From: Collybiopsis luxurians FD-317 M1
Lineage: Eukaryota; Basidiomycota; Agaricomycetes; Agaricales; Omphalotaceae
Assembly (NCBI GenBank): GCA_000827265.1
Contig: KN834820.1
Coordinates: 62,001 to 126,000 of the forward strand
DNA: 64,000 nt
Reading direction: 5' to 3'
Positions within the stretch are counted from its first letter, which is position 1. Each line of letters begins with the position of its first letter. The notes under the pieces are model-generated. The model worked only from the letters and a program-made list of their open reading frames with translations. It did no database searches and had not been told where the DNA came from. Shown here in pieces: positions 11,129 to 23,153 of this stretch. Position numbers and translations under genes: made by a program.

Positions 11129-11853
11129 TTATGCTTTCTTTAACGTCTCATATTTGACGCGGTAACCCAGTAGAGGTGCAATGTACCCTCCTAAGACAGT
11201 GACGAACTGTGAACAAAGAAATTTGAGCCCCGTCCGAGCGCGCCACACTGTCTATTGTACTTACAGCTTTTTCCAACCATTTTGCATGAATGAGAAACAC
11301 GGGAAACATATCCCCATAGTAAAACACTTGCATCACTTGAAATACTGAACTTCCCGAAAAGCCTCCGGGCAAAGCAACTGCATTTCGGAAAAAGATTTCC
11401 TTCGTATCGAAGTTCTTTGTGGTTTTCTCGCTGTCAGATAGACATCATAAAGATACTACCAGAATGGCAACATACTGTTGGATTAGTGCGTTCTGTAAAC
11501 ACGCAAGGGACTCCTCTGAAGCTTTCCAAAGCATGTGGCACGCCTCTCGGTATAAATGCGTCTCCAGTTTCCGCTGTGCATGTTTTAATCACCGATCCAA
11601 GGGTTACCTTCAACTTTCCTTCGCGAACAGTGATAATTTCGTCGTGGCTTTCGTGCCAATGAATTGAACCGTGGAATACTTCGTCTTCCTCATTACCACT
11701 GATGCTGATAATGCGAAGTTGTGGTTCGAAGGTCTAAAAATTAAATTTTGTATCAGGAATGGTATTCCAGTGGTTTCTTGTCGACGTGGCCGAATATCGT
11801 ACAATAGTTATTCCTCTAGAAACGTCCACTGTCTCTGTATAGTTATCTGACAT
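11129..11853 (-). CDS. Small single-domain cupin protein
   Basis: Predicted exons 11853-11803, 11733-11476, 11426-11265 and 11206-11129 give 182 residues starting MSDNYTETVDVS. The second exon carries both cupin motifs: HWHESHDEIITVREGKLKV (His-x-His ... Glu) and GDAFIPRGVPHALES, the metal-binding set of RmlC-like beta-barrels. Downstream is a hydrophobic helix around VMQVFYYGDMFPVFLI and a stop. Introns 2 and 3 (49 and 58 nt) have clean GT-AG ends. Intron 1 is less sure: without it a TAG lies in frame between two coding-looking stretches, and the only phase-compatible donor is GTACGA at 11802. Cupins include dioxygenases, isomerases and non-enzymatic proteins, so substrate and role are unknown. 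Confidence 0.75.
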
Positions 11854-12784
11854 TGTATGTGTGTCCAAGTATCGTTCTATTGCGAAGATCCATGGCGTTT
11901 GGCGCACCTTTTTATATCTTTGGAACAACTTTCATAGTTGCGGTTCAGACCCGACAAACGCGGCGTTGGACCTGAATTGCTTACGTCTAGGTATAACTGA
12001 AGGGAAGTAATAACCTATTTCATACGCCACCTCCGCATCGGGGACCCGCCGGAATTTCGATTTTCCCTTCATGTAGAGAAGAAATGGTGATACTGCCGTT
12101 ATCACACCCAAAATCTTGGTATTATGGCTATATCACACCCTGTACCTCCGTTACAATGTCGGTATAATCTTTGGGACAATTTGGTGATGATACACAGTAC
12201 GTGTATTCTATATGAGGCCCTGCCGTTGGTAATGAACCAATTTCCCAGATTCCCTACAGGTCTGTAGTACCAGATCGGGCACTTATGTGCAAACTTCAGG
12301 AGTGTTTTCAAGACAGCGGAGATGCTGCTACCAAGCATCTCCCATGGAGGCTTACCCACGATCTACGTAAGGGGCATGCAAAGTGTTGAACATTGACTAT
12401 ATAAACCATTAGCAAACGGCCGAACCTAGCCAAAATTCGCAATATGGAAGTAAGCTTTTAGCAGTAGCGGTCGGGGGGAGTTAGATATAGATCTACAATG
12501 TATCGGTTAACGCCATTCTTCCTGCTGTTTGCCATGTCTACGTTTCCGGAATTATCCATAATTCACCCCGCGGGGTTTAGCCGCAAATGATAATCTTGAT
12601 ATGAAGCATCAAGGACCTTCGTACATCTGTGATATTTGGGGCACCAATCAGAACCTTGTCGATCGTCCCACAGCGTTGGCGTGGATGTCAATGCCATCAA
12701 ACTATGGTGACCGAATGGGATTGGAGAAAGGATATATAAAGATAACCACTATAGAAGAGAATCACAGTATAATTTGCTCCAAAT
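11854..12784. other. Intergenic region between divergent cupin and ligase genes
   Basis: About 930 bp between two genes transcribed away from each other, so promoters of both should lie here. A TATATAAA-like stretch occurs about 50 bp upstream of the ligase ATG (near 12732). No gene is supported. Confidence 0.5.
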
Positions 12785-15366
12785 ATGTTCGAATTCTCCA
12801 GTCTTACAGGAGCAGCGCCACCAATTCCTGATAATCTATCTCTTCCTCAGTTCCTTCTGCAGTACAAGCATTTTATTCGTCCCAATCGTCCTCACAATAT
12901 CCCTTGGTTTGTGAATGGCGTCAACAGTCAAAAAATATACGAAGAAGAGGTGCAGTGCAAGTGCTATAAGAGAAGCAGGCAAATCGATCTTTTTGCAGAT
13001 TATTCATCGAACGGCATGTCTTGCCAGTGGACTTACAACCGTTTTTAAGCTGAGTGAGTCCAGTTAATTCGAAGAAATTTGATATGCATTAATGAGTATA
13101 TAATACAGAGGAGGATGACGTTGGTAAAACCTGTAATTTTTGAACTTTCACAGAATTCTTACCTTACTGTCTAGTCCTAATATTCAGTCCTAACCATGTT
13201 GGTGAGCACGTTTAAAGCTCTGGTTCTCACACATTCATCTACATCCATCGACAGACTACCCTATTTGCATTTGGGCCATTCACCGACTCATGGGAATTGT
13301 CTCGTAAGAATAATTTTTGGTCTATAATCCGACAGCGGAAAAGACTCTGAAATTACATTCGGTAATCTAGGTTAGCTAATCCGTCATTCACCCAGTCGGA
13401 GCTGGTGTACCAGCTTAACCAAACACGCCCTACGCTGATTATTCTTCATTCTCAAACAGTTAATGTGGCCAGGGCTGCCGCTCAAGAAATGGGGCTCTGT
13501 TTGGACCGACTTGTAATTCTGGACCAAGCTCAGTCAATGCAGTCCATGGTTTCTGTTGAGGATCTAATCAAACTGGGACTGGCATGCCCACTGTTTCAAG
13601 GCAGGGCTCTCCGGATAGGGGAAGGTAGGGAGAGAATTGCATTTCTCAGTCCATCTAGTGGTACTACTGGAGTCCCAAAGGTTCTCTATGCTGCCTTGTG
13701 TACAATGATGAGCCTGACAATCTTTGCATTTAGATTGTCGCCATATCCCATTTTGCCGTAATTGCAAACTGCTTGCAGATCGCTGCCCATAACAAGGTTG
13801 GACAAAATTATACCTCATGGAATCAGCAGCGATATCGCCCAGGGGATGTGTGCATTGCAGTGCTGCCTTTTTATCGTGAGCGCGTAGATATTTACTATTC
13901 TTGATTTACTCAGCTTAATTTCATAGATATTTATGGCCTTGATGTTGTGGTTTGTAGAATGCATCTCATGTAAATAAAAGCTGATATTTTTTTGCACAGC
14001 TAAATCTTATTCTCTTTTGTGGAGTAGGCCAATGAGTTTTTTAGATAAAAACTATTCAAAAACTAAATGTGCATGATAGATGACACTGGTTATTGTCCCA
14101 AAATTTCAATTGGTCCCCTTTCTGGAAAGCGTCAGGCAGTATTCAGTGACTCACCTAATGCTTGTTCCTCCACAAGTTTTGCTTCTTTGCAAGGTATGAC
14201 TGACTCAAAAAAGTGAAATCAAATAGTGATAGTTTAAGTAGGAACTAGTGGTAAAAGACTACGACCTCTCTCAAATTCGGATGGTTCTCTGTGCAGGTTC
14301 ATCATTGACTGGTTTGTCATTTCATCTTTGTATCATTCTCATTCTGATCTATTGTGTTTATCTTAGCGGAACTGGCAGATCAATTGTATCAGCTGTTACC
14401 TTCTGCACAAATTGGGCAAGCTTATGGTATCTAATTTTAGCCTCTAGAATTACCAAGATGTAGTAACATCAGGCAGGATCCACAGAAGCCACAGGTGTAG
14501 TATCCATTTGGCCTGTAAATCAACTTCATGGGATTTCTGGTGGAGAGCTTATCCCAGGAACAGCAGCTCGACTGCTGAAGAGCAATGGATCTTGGGCTGG
14601 ATACAATGAACCAGGGGAGCTTCATGTGAAAACACCTTCAGCTGCACTAGGTTACTATGGAAACAAGGAAGCGTAGGTTGTGTAGTCAGAAGTATGCAAA
14701 CTTTCTGATACCCTTACAGAACTGCAGAGACATTTGTTGATGGGTTTGCATCTCTGGTTTTAATCTTGATTTTTATTATTGACCAAATGGAACAAACAGA
14801 TGGATTCACACAGGTGACCTTGTTCAGCTTGATGAAAACCATGAAGTGATTTATATTGAACGGCTCAAAGTGGGTTTATTTAACAAGATAAATTCTCTGA
14901 ACTGAAGCACATTATAGGAAATTATTAAAGTATGGATCACACATTACTGATGATTTCCTAGTGGTATAATACTGCCTTTTTCAGGTACGCGGATTTCAGG
15001 TTGCACCAGCTGAGCTAGAGGGGTGTATTTTGGATCACCCTTGGGTTGCAGATGTAGGAGTTGTGGGAATTCCCAATGAATACAGTGGGGAAGTTCTACT
15101 GGCATTTGTAGTCCCTGCTCCTGGTATTGTAGAGCAAGTTGGCATCAAGGAGCTCAAGATGGCAGTGATCAAGGTACACAATAAAAGCCATATTGAATGA
15201 ATGTTTAGCTCATGAGTTTGTTTCCAAGCACATTGCAATCAATAAGGCCCCATTCAAACATTTGTCAGCAGTTGAGCTCACAGATGACATTCCAAAGAAT
15301 TCCAGTGGAAAGCTACTAAGAAGACTTCTTCGGACCAAGGTTCCAAGTTTGACAACCAAGCTATGA
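12785..15366 (+). CDS. Acyl-CoA / 4-coumarate-CoA ligase-like enzyme (ANL family), 18 exons
   Basis: Exons inferred from GT-AG ends and continuous frame: 12785-12949, 12999-13053, 13109-13123, 13175-13201, 13255-13303, 13371-13680, 13734-13875, 13927-13949, 14000-14023, 14080-14193, 14242-14311, 14367-14426, 14477-14672, 14720-14743, 14800-14869, 14918-14929, 14985-15173, 15217-15366. The sum is 1695 nt, 564 residues, the normal length of this family. Motifs in order: SSGTTGVPK (AMP-binding P-loop), LPFYHIYG, the acyl-pocket region ending VLCAGSSLTG, GWIHTGDL, IERLKEIIKVRGFQVAPAELEG (hinge region) and NSSGKLLRR with the C-terminal catalytic Lys. It should activate a carboxylic acid through an acyl-adenylate to its CoA thioester. 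The C-terminus TKL is close to a type 1 peroxisomal signal. The substrate cannot be told. The gene is intact only if all 17 introns are removed. Confidence 0.9.
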
Positions 15367-15438
15367 ATATGTGTGGCATGCCATACTGTTGTAAACAGTA
15401 AATGCAAGGATCAAATATGCTGATAGTATACACTAGTA

Positions 15439-15513
15439 CAGCAAAGTATGAATTTGTAGCACAATTTTGAAAAAACACCCTTCAGTGATTTTATTTATAT
15501 GTAAACAAAGATG
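15439..15513 (+). repeat. Left terminal inverted repeat
   Basis: Matches the reverse complement of 23074-23153 with only a few differences, including the block AACACCCTTCAGTGATTTTA. Confidence 0.85.
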
Positions 15514-15719
15514 ACAAATTTTGCTCCACATTGCTTTGCCCTCCTCCCCCTCATAACTGCCCCTGGAGACCAGCCCCACTACATGGTCACCTGTAAAGTT
15601 ACAACTCCTCCTCAACACTCAACCATCTCTGTAGTGGAAATGCACTATGACACATTCTTCTGGTGCTGGGCCCTATAAATTTGAGCCAGAGGTAAAGGTT
15701 CATCTCAGTTATGTTCTGC

Positions 15720-18700
15720 ATGTAACCATGGCTAACAACAACCATCTTAGTCCTGAAGACATAGAGTGCATCCAATGTCAAAGCACCTCAGGCTGCATAT
15801 TGGCTTGGGATTCTTCCAACACATCCATTCATGCATGGGCATGCTGCTAATGTTCAACAGCAGCCACTGATTCACCCACAACCCCAGCACATTCTACAAA
15901 TGGAAATGCCTGCTCCAGTTCCTCCACAGGTAGCATATGGTCCACCACCACCTTACCCTGGACATCCACCTCATCCTCAAGAATATCAGCCTCCACCACT
16001 ACCCCCATACTGGTTGAATGCTCCCATCCAAATTCCTCAACTGCTGATGCAGCATAATGCTCAGCAATACATTGGTGTGTATACATTTTTTTCTATCTAT
16101 ATGACAAGCACTCATCCATGTTACAGGTGCTGACTTCAATGTATCAGTTCCTTTGAACACAGCAGTGGTTGCTGGTACTGTCAGTTGAGCAACACTTTGT
16201 CTACCTACAAACTTCAGCTTCAGGGATTTTTCCTCTTGAGTTTGTGTGTGCATGGACTTTGATCCACTTTTGGTACATATTAGATGGAAAATCTCTGGAG
16301 ATGGGGTTTGTGATGCTCTGAATCAGCTTTCTAATGCTGATGAGTACCAAATGGCTGTGGAACAAGTGACTGAGCAAGATAGGTGTGCTTGCACAAGGGA
16401 AATATATCTTGAGCTCTTCAATCTGTTTTGTGTACCCTATCCTCAAATGTTGGCTGTGCTGGTAGTACCATAGGAGCCAGCAACTCGAACTGCTACAGGG
16501 CATGGCTGTAAATGTACTCACAGTGATGTTGATATGGCTGACACAAATCTCAGTTTCACTAAATAGTTGTGCACACTTAGAGAGCATTTGAAGTGTCAAA
16601 AGCAATGGTTGTCACTGTTATGTTGATCCAATCACATCTGAGCACAACACACTTGATATAGCTCAACAGACTCTATGGGTGAAGAAAATTGTATGCTATC
16701 TGGTTATTTCACTCTGTTCATTGCTCACCATGTTATATATGTAGTTCCTTGGTGAAGCTTCATATACAAAACCCTCAAATGGTAAGGTCTTATTGAAAAT
16801 TTTGTAATTGGAAACAAATACATAAGAGAGCTATAATAAGCCTGACATTGATAGCTAACTTGGAGTAAATGTGGGATGCTTGTTATGATGGGTGTGGAAC
16901 TGTGTTACCTGTCATATTGTACTTTCACCTTAGTACCAAGTATCAGTCCAAGTGTTGGACAGCTACTGAAACTACTGTACCTAGCTTGTCAAAACTAGCA
17001 GACCCACCTGTACCTGATACAGAAGCTTTGATAAGCCTGCATTGCTCTGATGTACCCAGGGATTGATGGATGATTGGAATGGCTTGATGGAATGTATTCC
17101 AGTGGCTCAAGAAGTGACAGACTCAGTGCTGCATTCTTTCAGATGCAGTATTTGGAGTGCCAAGAACAGGAAGAGGCTAGCTGAGGTCTCGGTGAAGGTC
17201 CAGGTTGAGAATCAGAAGAAGCATGTCCAACCTGATGCTACAGGCTAAGGCCAGCTTTGATGTTTACCATACTAGGTACTTGTTGAAGTATTGGAAGTTG
17301 ACAGCCCAAGTGGCAAAGAAGTATAGAGTCACTTAGTGATGAAGATGGTCAAATACCTATGGAAGCTAATATGAAAGAATGTTCAGTACAGTTGGATGCT
17401 TAGTCTGACATTATCACAGGCACAGGATAAAGGATTATTCCAGTGTATGGGTTGATCAGGATGAAATGTGGCAGTTACTCAGAACTGCAGGATTGGGTTT
17501 CCAGAAGGAGGCATAGAAGGTTTATTTTCCTATGGACTTTGGGTTTATTATTGGTTGGTTTCTGGATTTGGACACTTGTGCAAGTTTGTACATGTATTTC
17601 TGACATTATGGCTGTACAGTTCTCAGCTCCCAGCATAGTATAAGTACAGAGTAGAGTACCAGAACAAGACAGCTTTTAGCACCCTCCTTTCCTCGGAATG
17701 CTTCAGTCTCCCCTACCTTTTGCCTGATACTTGTTCCACCATTGGACAGTATCACAGACTGCTTGTAGGCTGAGTAACCCTTGCCTCTTGCAGTACCGCT
17801 TGTTGTTTGTCAGCTTTGTGCACTGACCTTGCAGATCTTGACTTGTTGTTTGTTAGCTCATTGCTGACCTTGTCACCCCCTTTTTGCACACCCACTCATT
17901 GCTTGCTGGTTAAGTGCACTGGCCTTATGGTCCAAGTTAACTTGTAGTTTGCTGACCAAGTGTTGGCCTTGTCACAACTCTTTGCACATCCCCAAAGCTT
18001 TTAGCACCCCATCAGTTTGGACACTTAAGTCTCACTCACACTTCACCCAGTACTTTGGTCTGCTGTTGTACAGTATCACAGACTGTCTGAAACTTGAGCA
18101 ACACTCTTGTTCATTCAGTACAGCTTGTCATTTGTCAGCCTGTCGCTGACCTTGCTGTTGTATCCCACTTGTTGTTTGCTTGGCCTGTTGCCAGCCTTGT
18201 GGTTATCAAGTCAGAGATTTGTATATCTTCTGCAACTTTTATGCCCCTCTACCTGGACCTGGTAGTCTGTCAAGCCTAGAGATTTCTGTTAGACCATACT
18301 GGTGGAGCCAAAATTGATTATAAAAATATATTATCTACTCTGTGGTATCTCTTTCAATGCACTCTTACAAGCCCAGTCACACTTGCTGTCTCACTAGAGC
18401 TGGCTAAATAAAAACCTAACATATTATTGCTACCCCCTTCCATAATTCTTGAACCACTGTTGACCTGACTTATGAAGATGATGAGATGGCTTATCCTCCA
18501 ATCAGTGATTTACTTTCTGAGCTCAATTTGCTCTTTCCTCAAGCTGAGTGTCTGCAATACAAGCCTGCCCTCATCCACAATGGTGTTACCCATGTGAACA
18601 GTGTTGCAACAGTGGAATAGGCTTTCTTTGCTGAGATTGTGCACATGCCCAACCCTCTCATTGACACCATTATTCAGCATGCACAGACACTTACTCACTG

Positions 18701-18771
18701 CACCAAGAAAGGGAAAGGAAAAGCTGAGGTTCAGCTATTTAAGGATAAGGAGAATATGAATGTGTAGAAAT
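15720..18771 (+). pseudogene. Decayed basidiomycete gene, repeat-associated
   Basis: Coding-looking pieces lie in order: a start-like MANNNHLSPEDIECIQCQS (15728), a Pro-rich segment (15831-16070, PPPPYPGHPPHPQEY), DFNVSVPLNTAVVAG, MDFDPLLVHIRWKISGDG (16250) and a C-terminal block YPPISDLLSELNLLFPQAE (18490) through FFAEIVHMPNPLID. Stops (for example TAG in 18618-18620) and frame changes separate them. I have seen this order in repetitive agaricomycete proteins of unknown function. Between 16500 and 18450 little can be read as protein. Confidence 0.35.
17671..18190 (+). repeat. Diverged direct repeat, offset about 320 bp
   Basis: GCTTTTAGCACCC, ACAGTATCACAGACTG and TTGTCATTTGTCAGC-type blocks appear near 17671, 17750 and 17800, and again near 17999, 18072 and 18127 in the same order. 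Two old tandem copies of roughly 200 bp. Confidence 0.55.
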
Positions 18772-18879
18772 CCTTTCATTGCTATTTTGCTATCTTGCTA
18801 TCAAATTGTGCCATGATCTTTTGTACCATAGGCCCTGCATAATCTGTACATACACATAGTGGTTATGAATCAAATTGAA

Positions 18880-19425
18880 CTTTGTACATAACATTCATGG
18901 TACCATCTGTGTGCCTTCTCTGGGCTCACAGTCACAAAAACAGCTTGCTATAGCATTGTATAAGGGGCAGAGTCTGCATGACCATTAAGCTCAACACAAA
19001 TGTATTCTTGATTACCATGAATCCAGGCTTTAATAGTGGAAAAGGCTTCTTCAATTGGGTCTAAGTCAGGGGAGTATGGGGGTAGGTAAACAAGTTGCAT
19101 TCCACTAATAAAGAATTAATCAGTAAAGGACTCTTAAGTGGTGCATCAATGAAACAAAGTGGTTTTCAATCATAGGGTGTAACTCAGGTGACTTGTGGAT
19201 GCTGGTGTTGTCCATAATGATGACAGAATTCTTCTGTGGGAACAGGTTCATGTTGTCAAGTAGACCATCAATAAAGGCATTAAAGGAGGCACCCATATAT
19301 GAATCCTCCTGTATGTCCAGGTGTAAAATTCCATTGAGGGATAGGTCTGGCAACATCAAGTAGCTACAAGGATCCATCACTATTAGAGGCATGAAGGAAA
19401 AATTGATTACACACCATTTTCTCTG
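18880..19425 (-). pseudogene. Tc1/mariner-type (DDE) transposase, C-terminal catalytic half
   Basis: Reading leftward: LSLNGILHLDIQEDSYMG, then NSVIIMDNTSIHKS with the second catalytic Asp, then after a frameshift near 19100 MQLVYLPPYSPDLDPIEEAF with the final Asp/Glu of the triad, then VSPEKAHRWYHE. A TAG at about 18960 interrupts a PYTML-QAVFVTV block. This is the DDE endonuclease of Tc1/mariner-like (DDE_3) transposases, dead in this copy. Its N-terminal half lies at 22330-23040 on the same strand. Confidence 0.8.
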
Positions 19426-19479
19426 AATAAAATAGTCATGTTAATGAGGTTGTTTGTAGTTAAGGGTGCAAGGGGTGTG

Positions 19480-22121
19480 TTGTCAAAGGTTCCTCAATAC
19501 CAGAACAATTCAGTCAACCTGATTGATCCTTTTTTCTGTCAAAACTTCAACTTTTGAAGAGGTAATGATCTGTATTTTTCAAATGTTCCAAGTTGTTCTA
19601 CAACAAGGAACTATTTGTCAACTTTTCAATGTCTCAACCAAAATATATGTTCAAAGGGTTTTAGGCTTAAGGTAGCTTTATCAGAAATGCAGGAGCAACT
19701 CAACTGCTAATCACAGCAGGTATACAACCACATTCCAGGCAAGAAAAATAATCAAACATTTCACACAGAGGCTATTATGGTCCAAAGGTTACTTGATTAA
19801 ACAGTAGACTAACAACTGTATTTATACCACTCAAAAATAATATTCACTGTTTAATATGAAATCATTTTAAATAATTCTCTTTCAAATTATAGTTTCTCTT
19901 ACAGATAAACATTTCAGAGTTTGTCCCTGAATTGTTACCCAAAGGTTTCCAATAAGTCTTAATAGGTAGTCTCTTCAGTTTTAAACCTAAACAACTTGAG
20001 TCAGATTTGTTTGAACCCATGCAGATGGGTTGAGCAATAACCCACTCCTGCTTCTGCAGTGCAACCATTTACTCAATCATTCATGGCACCTATCTAGTTG
20101 TGTCTCTTTCTAAAGAAGAGGTCTTCTTTAATTCTAATATCCTAGCTCATTATTCATAGGTGGCTACTCATCACTATCAAATGGTATCCCTTAGATCAAA
20201 AGGATCTATAACCTTATTTCATTCCAAGATTCACTATCTCTAGTTGGCTCATCTTTAATTAGGTTCTGCAAGGCTGTAGCCATCTTGTTCTTGGCATCAG
20301 AGCAATCTGGTTCCTTATCAGTCTGGCCTGCCAGTCACTCATATCAGTTGAACAATTTATATTTCCAATAATACCTGCTTTTATAAGAGACTGTCACTAT
20401 AATTAGGTGGGTCTGCTAGCATGGACAAATGCTAGAGCAATGTCTCTCAAGCATTCTGTATTGAACAGTGATAAGCCAATTTTTCAGCCACAGCTCAAAA
20501 GGTAACAAAACACTAAATCCTGTATTTTGTTAGTTTAACTAAGCAGTATCAAAAGGACCATAGTGAGCCCAAACTGTCAGTCAAATCTGGAGGAGACCTA
20601 TTGTATCCATAAGAGTAGCTGAACAACAGTACATGTTTAGGGTACCTTGTGAGGTGCCTATGCTCTAAGTCCTGAGTGCACTATGAGGGACTTCAACAAC
20701 TGTCTGGATCATGGTCAGTGAAGTTCAATCAAACTTGTAGAACATGAGATGGCCTAGGTTGACAAAGGACTTTACTCAGAAGGGGAAACATTGCACATAT
20801 GCTTTCATAATCTAACTGTTCAGCTGTGGGTCTATGAATCTGAAAGTTCAGTGACTCTGGTCAGACAAAGGAAATGATGGTCATGTGGAAGTCACAATGG
20901 ACTTTGACAATTCTCAAAAGCTGACACAACATAGTTTGGCAAACATGAGGCTAAACTCTATAACCAGAGGTCTAGGCATCCTTGGCAATACTATTATTAG
21001 TAGTGAGGGCATAGAACAAAATGAAAAGATGAGCCAGCCAAGTAGAAAGGGAATAATCCCATTGGCTATCAAATGAAAGAAAAGACATGACTCAATGAAT
21101 CCTTGATAAGAATCCAGGGTGACTTGGGTTGACAAACAATCCTGAAAAGCTGATAGGCTGCAAGATGGCTGCAGACCAAGCAGAAGTAGGTTCAGACTTT
21201 AGCTTGCAGCTGATTGATAAATTGACAAGCCAAAAAGGTAACTTGTTGAAGGGAAAAGAATGAAAATAATTTATCCTATGAGATTTAATCAGGTCTATTG
21301 ATGAATATGGAAGGGCTTTGGTTTGTATGAATATTAGTAATGTTGTAGATATTACAATTTTGTATCAGTATAAAAGGTGTAACTGTATGTAGGGGAAATC
21401 TCAGTTTTGGATATTGAGCCTATCTCAATTTGCTAGAGTGGTGAAAAGTGTATGACAGGGTTAAAGTGTCTTAGCTGTTAATAGCTGCAATTGCTCATGT
21501 CAGCCACTGGACTCAGTTGGTTAGGAAATTCCATTTGAAACTCCCAGAAACTAGACTGCAAGTTGTTAACATATCTTGAGGAGAGGGACTGGATATAGGG
21601 TGAACCTCATGTGGACCTCACCTCCCCAGCATATACTGCCTAAGCTCTAGTCTATGAAGTTGTAGGTTGAACAGTCAGTGACTTGCTAGCTAGTCTGCAA
21701 GTCTGAAACATTGCACCTGCTTGAATAATAGTAGAGTGTAAAAACCTGCAAAGTGACCTGCAGACTGCACCATATAAACTTTGTCAGTGATTCTTGTTTG
21801 ATGAAGGAACTGAAGTGACCTGTGGACTGTGCCATATAAGCTTCTAGCATCTGAGTGACCTTGGGACTGTGCCTAATAAGCTTGAAGATAGGTGAACTCT
21901 GGTTAAGCCAGCTAAGCTTGTGGTAGTCTGTTGCTTTGACAATGCCAAGTGGGTGAACTTCTCTATAGGAGACTAAGCTCATCTACTCTCTCCACACTCC
22001 TCTACACCTATTTCATACTGTAGTGCATTTGATGAAGCCACAAGGTGAGTCTATGACACATCCTTTTGTTTCACTGGTTGCTTCCTTAAGGTGTTCACTG
22101 AAAGGGAACCTTTGACAACCT
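19480..22121. mobile_element. Non-coding insertion splitting the transposase gene
   Basis: The two transposase halves are separated by about 2.9 kb. Most of that space is bounded by a 15-bp inverted repeat, GTTGTCAAAGGTTCC at about 19480-19494 and its complement at about 22107-22121. No long ORF or recognisable enzyme is inside, and no target duplication was found. Short inverted ends fit either a non-autonomous DNA element or the TG..CA ends of an LTR unit, but matching LTRs were not seen. Confidence 0.4.
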
Positions 22122-22329
22122 CCTTACTTGCATATTCTATCTGTCAGTCTGATCTGATTGGGTTAAGAGCAATTCTTTGCAAAGCTCACAACTAGCCAAG
22201 AACACACCTATTAATGGTAATAGTATACCTTTTCATGAAATGGATCCCTTTTCTTGAGTAGTTCCATTTCTATTAAAGTTACCACTGCCAAGTGTTATTG
22301 TAGACTTTAGCTGTCAGATTATAATCACT

Positions 22330-23040
22330 GCAGCCATTGTGTGGAATGCAAAGACAAAATTGTCAATTTTCATCAATTACATGCCTGGGTCTAAATTGGG
22401 CCCATTAATGTCTTCAAGCTCTTGTTCCAATTGGTGACCATGCATATGCTCATTTTATTGTGTTTCAATTATGCCCAGCTTCATTGACAAAGATAAGCTG
22501 GTCTGAATGGTAGTTCTGCACAATATTGATCAAGTATTCAGCCCTAAGCTCTTCATCTCACTTGTAGGCCAGTTGAGTAACCTAAATCCTTGTCAATAAG
22601 AACACTTGATAAAACTCAAACTTTTTACCTGTTTTCTTGTGAAGCCTTGCCACTTCAGTGCTTGTTTAATACAGCATTCAGAAGTGTCAACATTTTGTGC
22701 TTCTAAAAGCATCTCTTGAAGCTCTTTGACATACAAGTTGAGTGTATGTTCAATACAGCTTTCAAGATACTACATTGAGAGTTACTAAGAGAGAGGACAA
22801 GCTTGATCTCACTAATAACTTACTGCTATATCTAACCCATTCAAGAGCCTTGGTTGCCTGCAGACCCCCTTGTGATTTTTTGCTACAGTCCCTGTTTCAA
22901 TGACTCACTTCTTGAGCCTGCTAATGGTGGAGGGTGATACATGAGTCTTTCTTGCGGTGGAAGCATTAGTTTCTGAGAGAGAGACTGCATAGATTCTTTC
23001 CTTAGCAGTTGGCTGGATGTAGTGGGAGTTCCCCATTGTG
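22330..23040 (-). pseudogene. Tc1/mariner-type transposase, N-terminal half
   Basis: Starting next to the right inverted repeat: STARKTHVSPSTISRLKK (helix-turn-helix), then VIETGTVAKNHKGVCRQPRL, a Leu-rich block LNLYVKELQEMLLEAQNVDT, QALKWQGFTRKQV, then QLIFVNEAGHN, which holds the first catalytic acidic position with N-E in place of the D-E usual in relatives, and AWSPIGTRA. Several stops and frame changes are present. The order matches the upstream half of the fragment at 18880-19425. Confidence 0.7.
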
Positions 23041-23073
23041 TTATTGGCATCACATGTGGTGGAGCAACAGCGG

Positions 23074-23153
23074 AGCATCTTTGTTTACATGTAAATAAAA
23101 TCACTGAAGGGTGTTTTTTTCAAAATCATGCTACAAATTCATACTTTGCTGCA
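23074..23153 (-). repeat. Right terminal inverted repeat
   Basis: Reverse-complement partner of 15439-15513; ends CTTTGCTG. Confidence 0.85.

Larger units (their letters stand above)
15439..23153. mobile_element. Inverted-repeat-bounded region with Tc1/mariner-type transposase
   Basis: Terminal inverted repeats of about 75-80 bp (15439-15513 and 23074-23153), starting CAGCAAAGTATGAATTTG, face each other across 7.7 kb. A decayed transposase gene runs leftward starting just inside the right repeat. A TA flanks the left end, as expected for Tc1/mariner insertion; the right end has CA. The interior also holds a decayed plus-strand gene (15720-18771) and an insertion that splits the transposase (19480-22121). 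It may be one large element with captured sequence, or two copies of a small repeat placed by chance around nested insertions. Confidence 0.5.
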
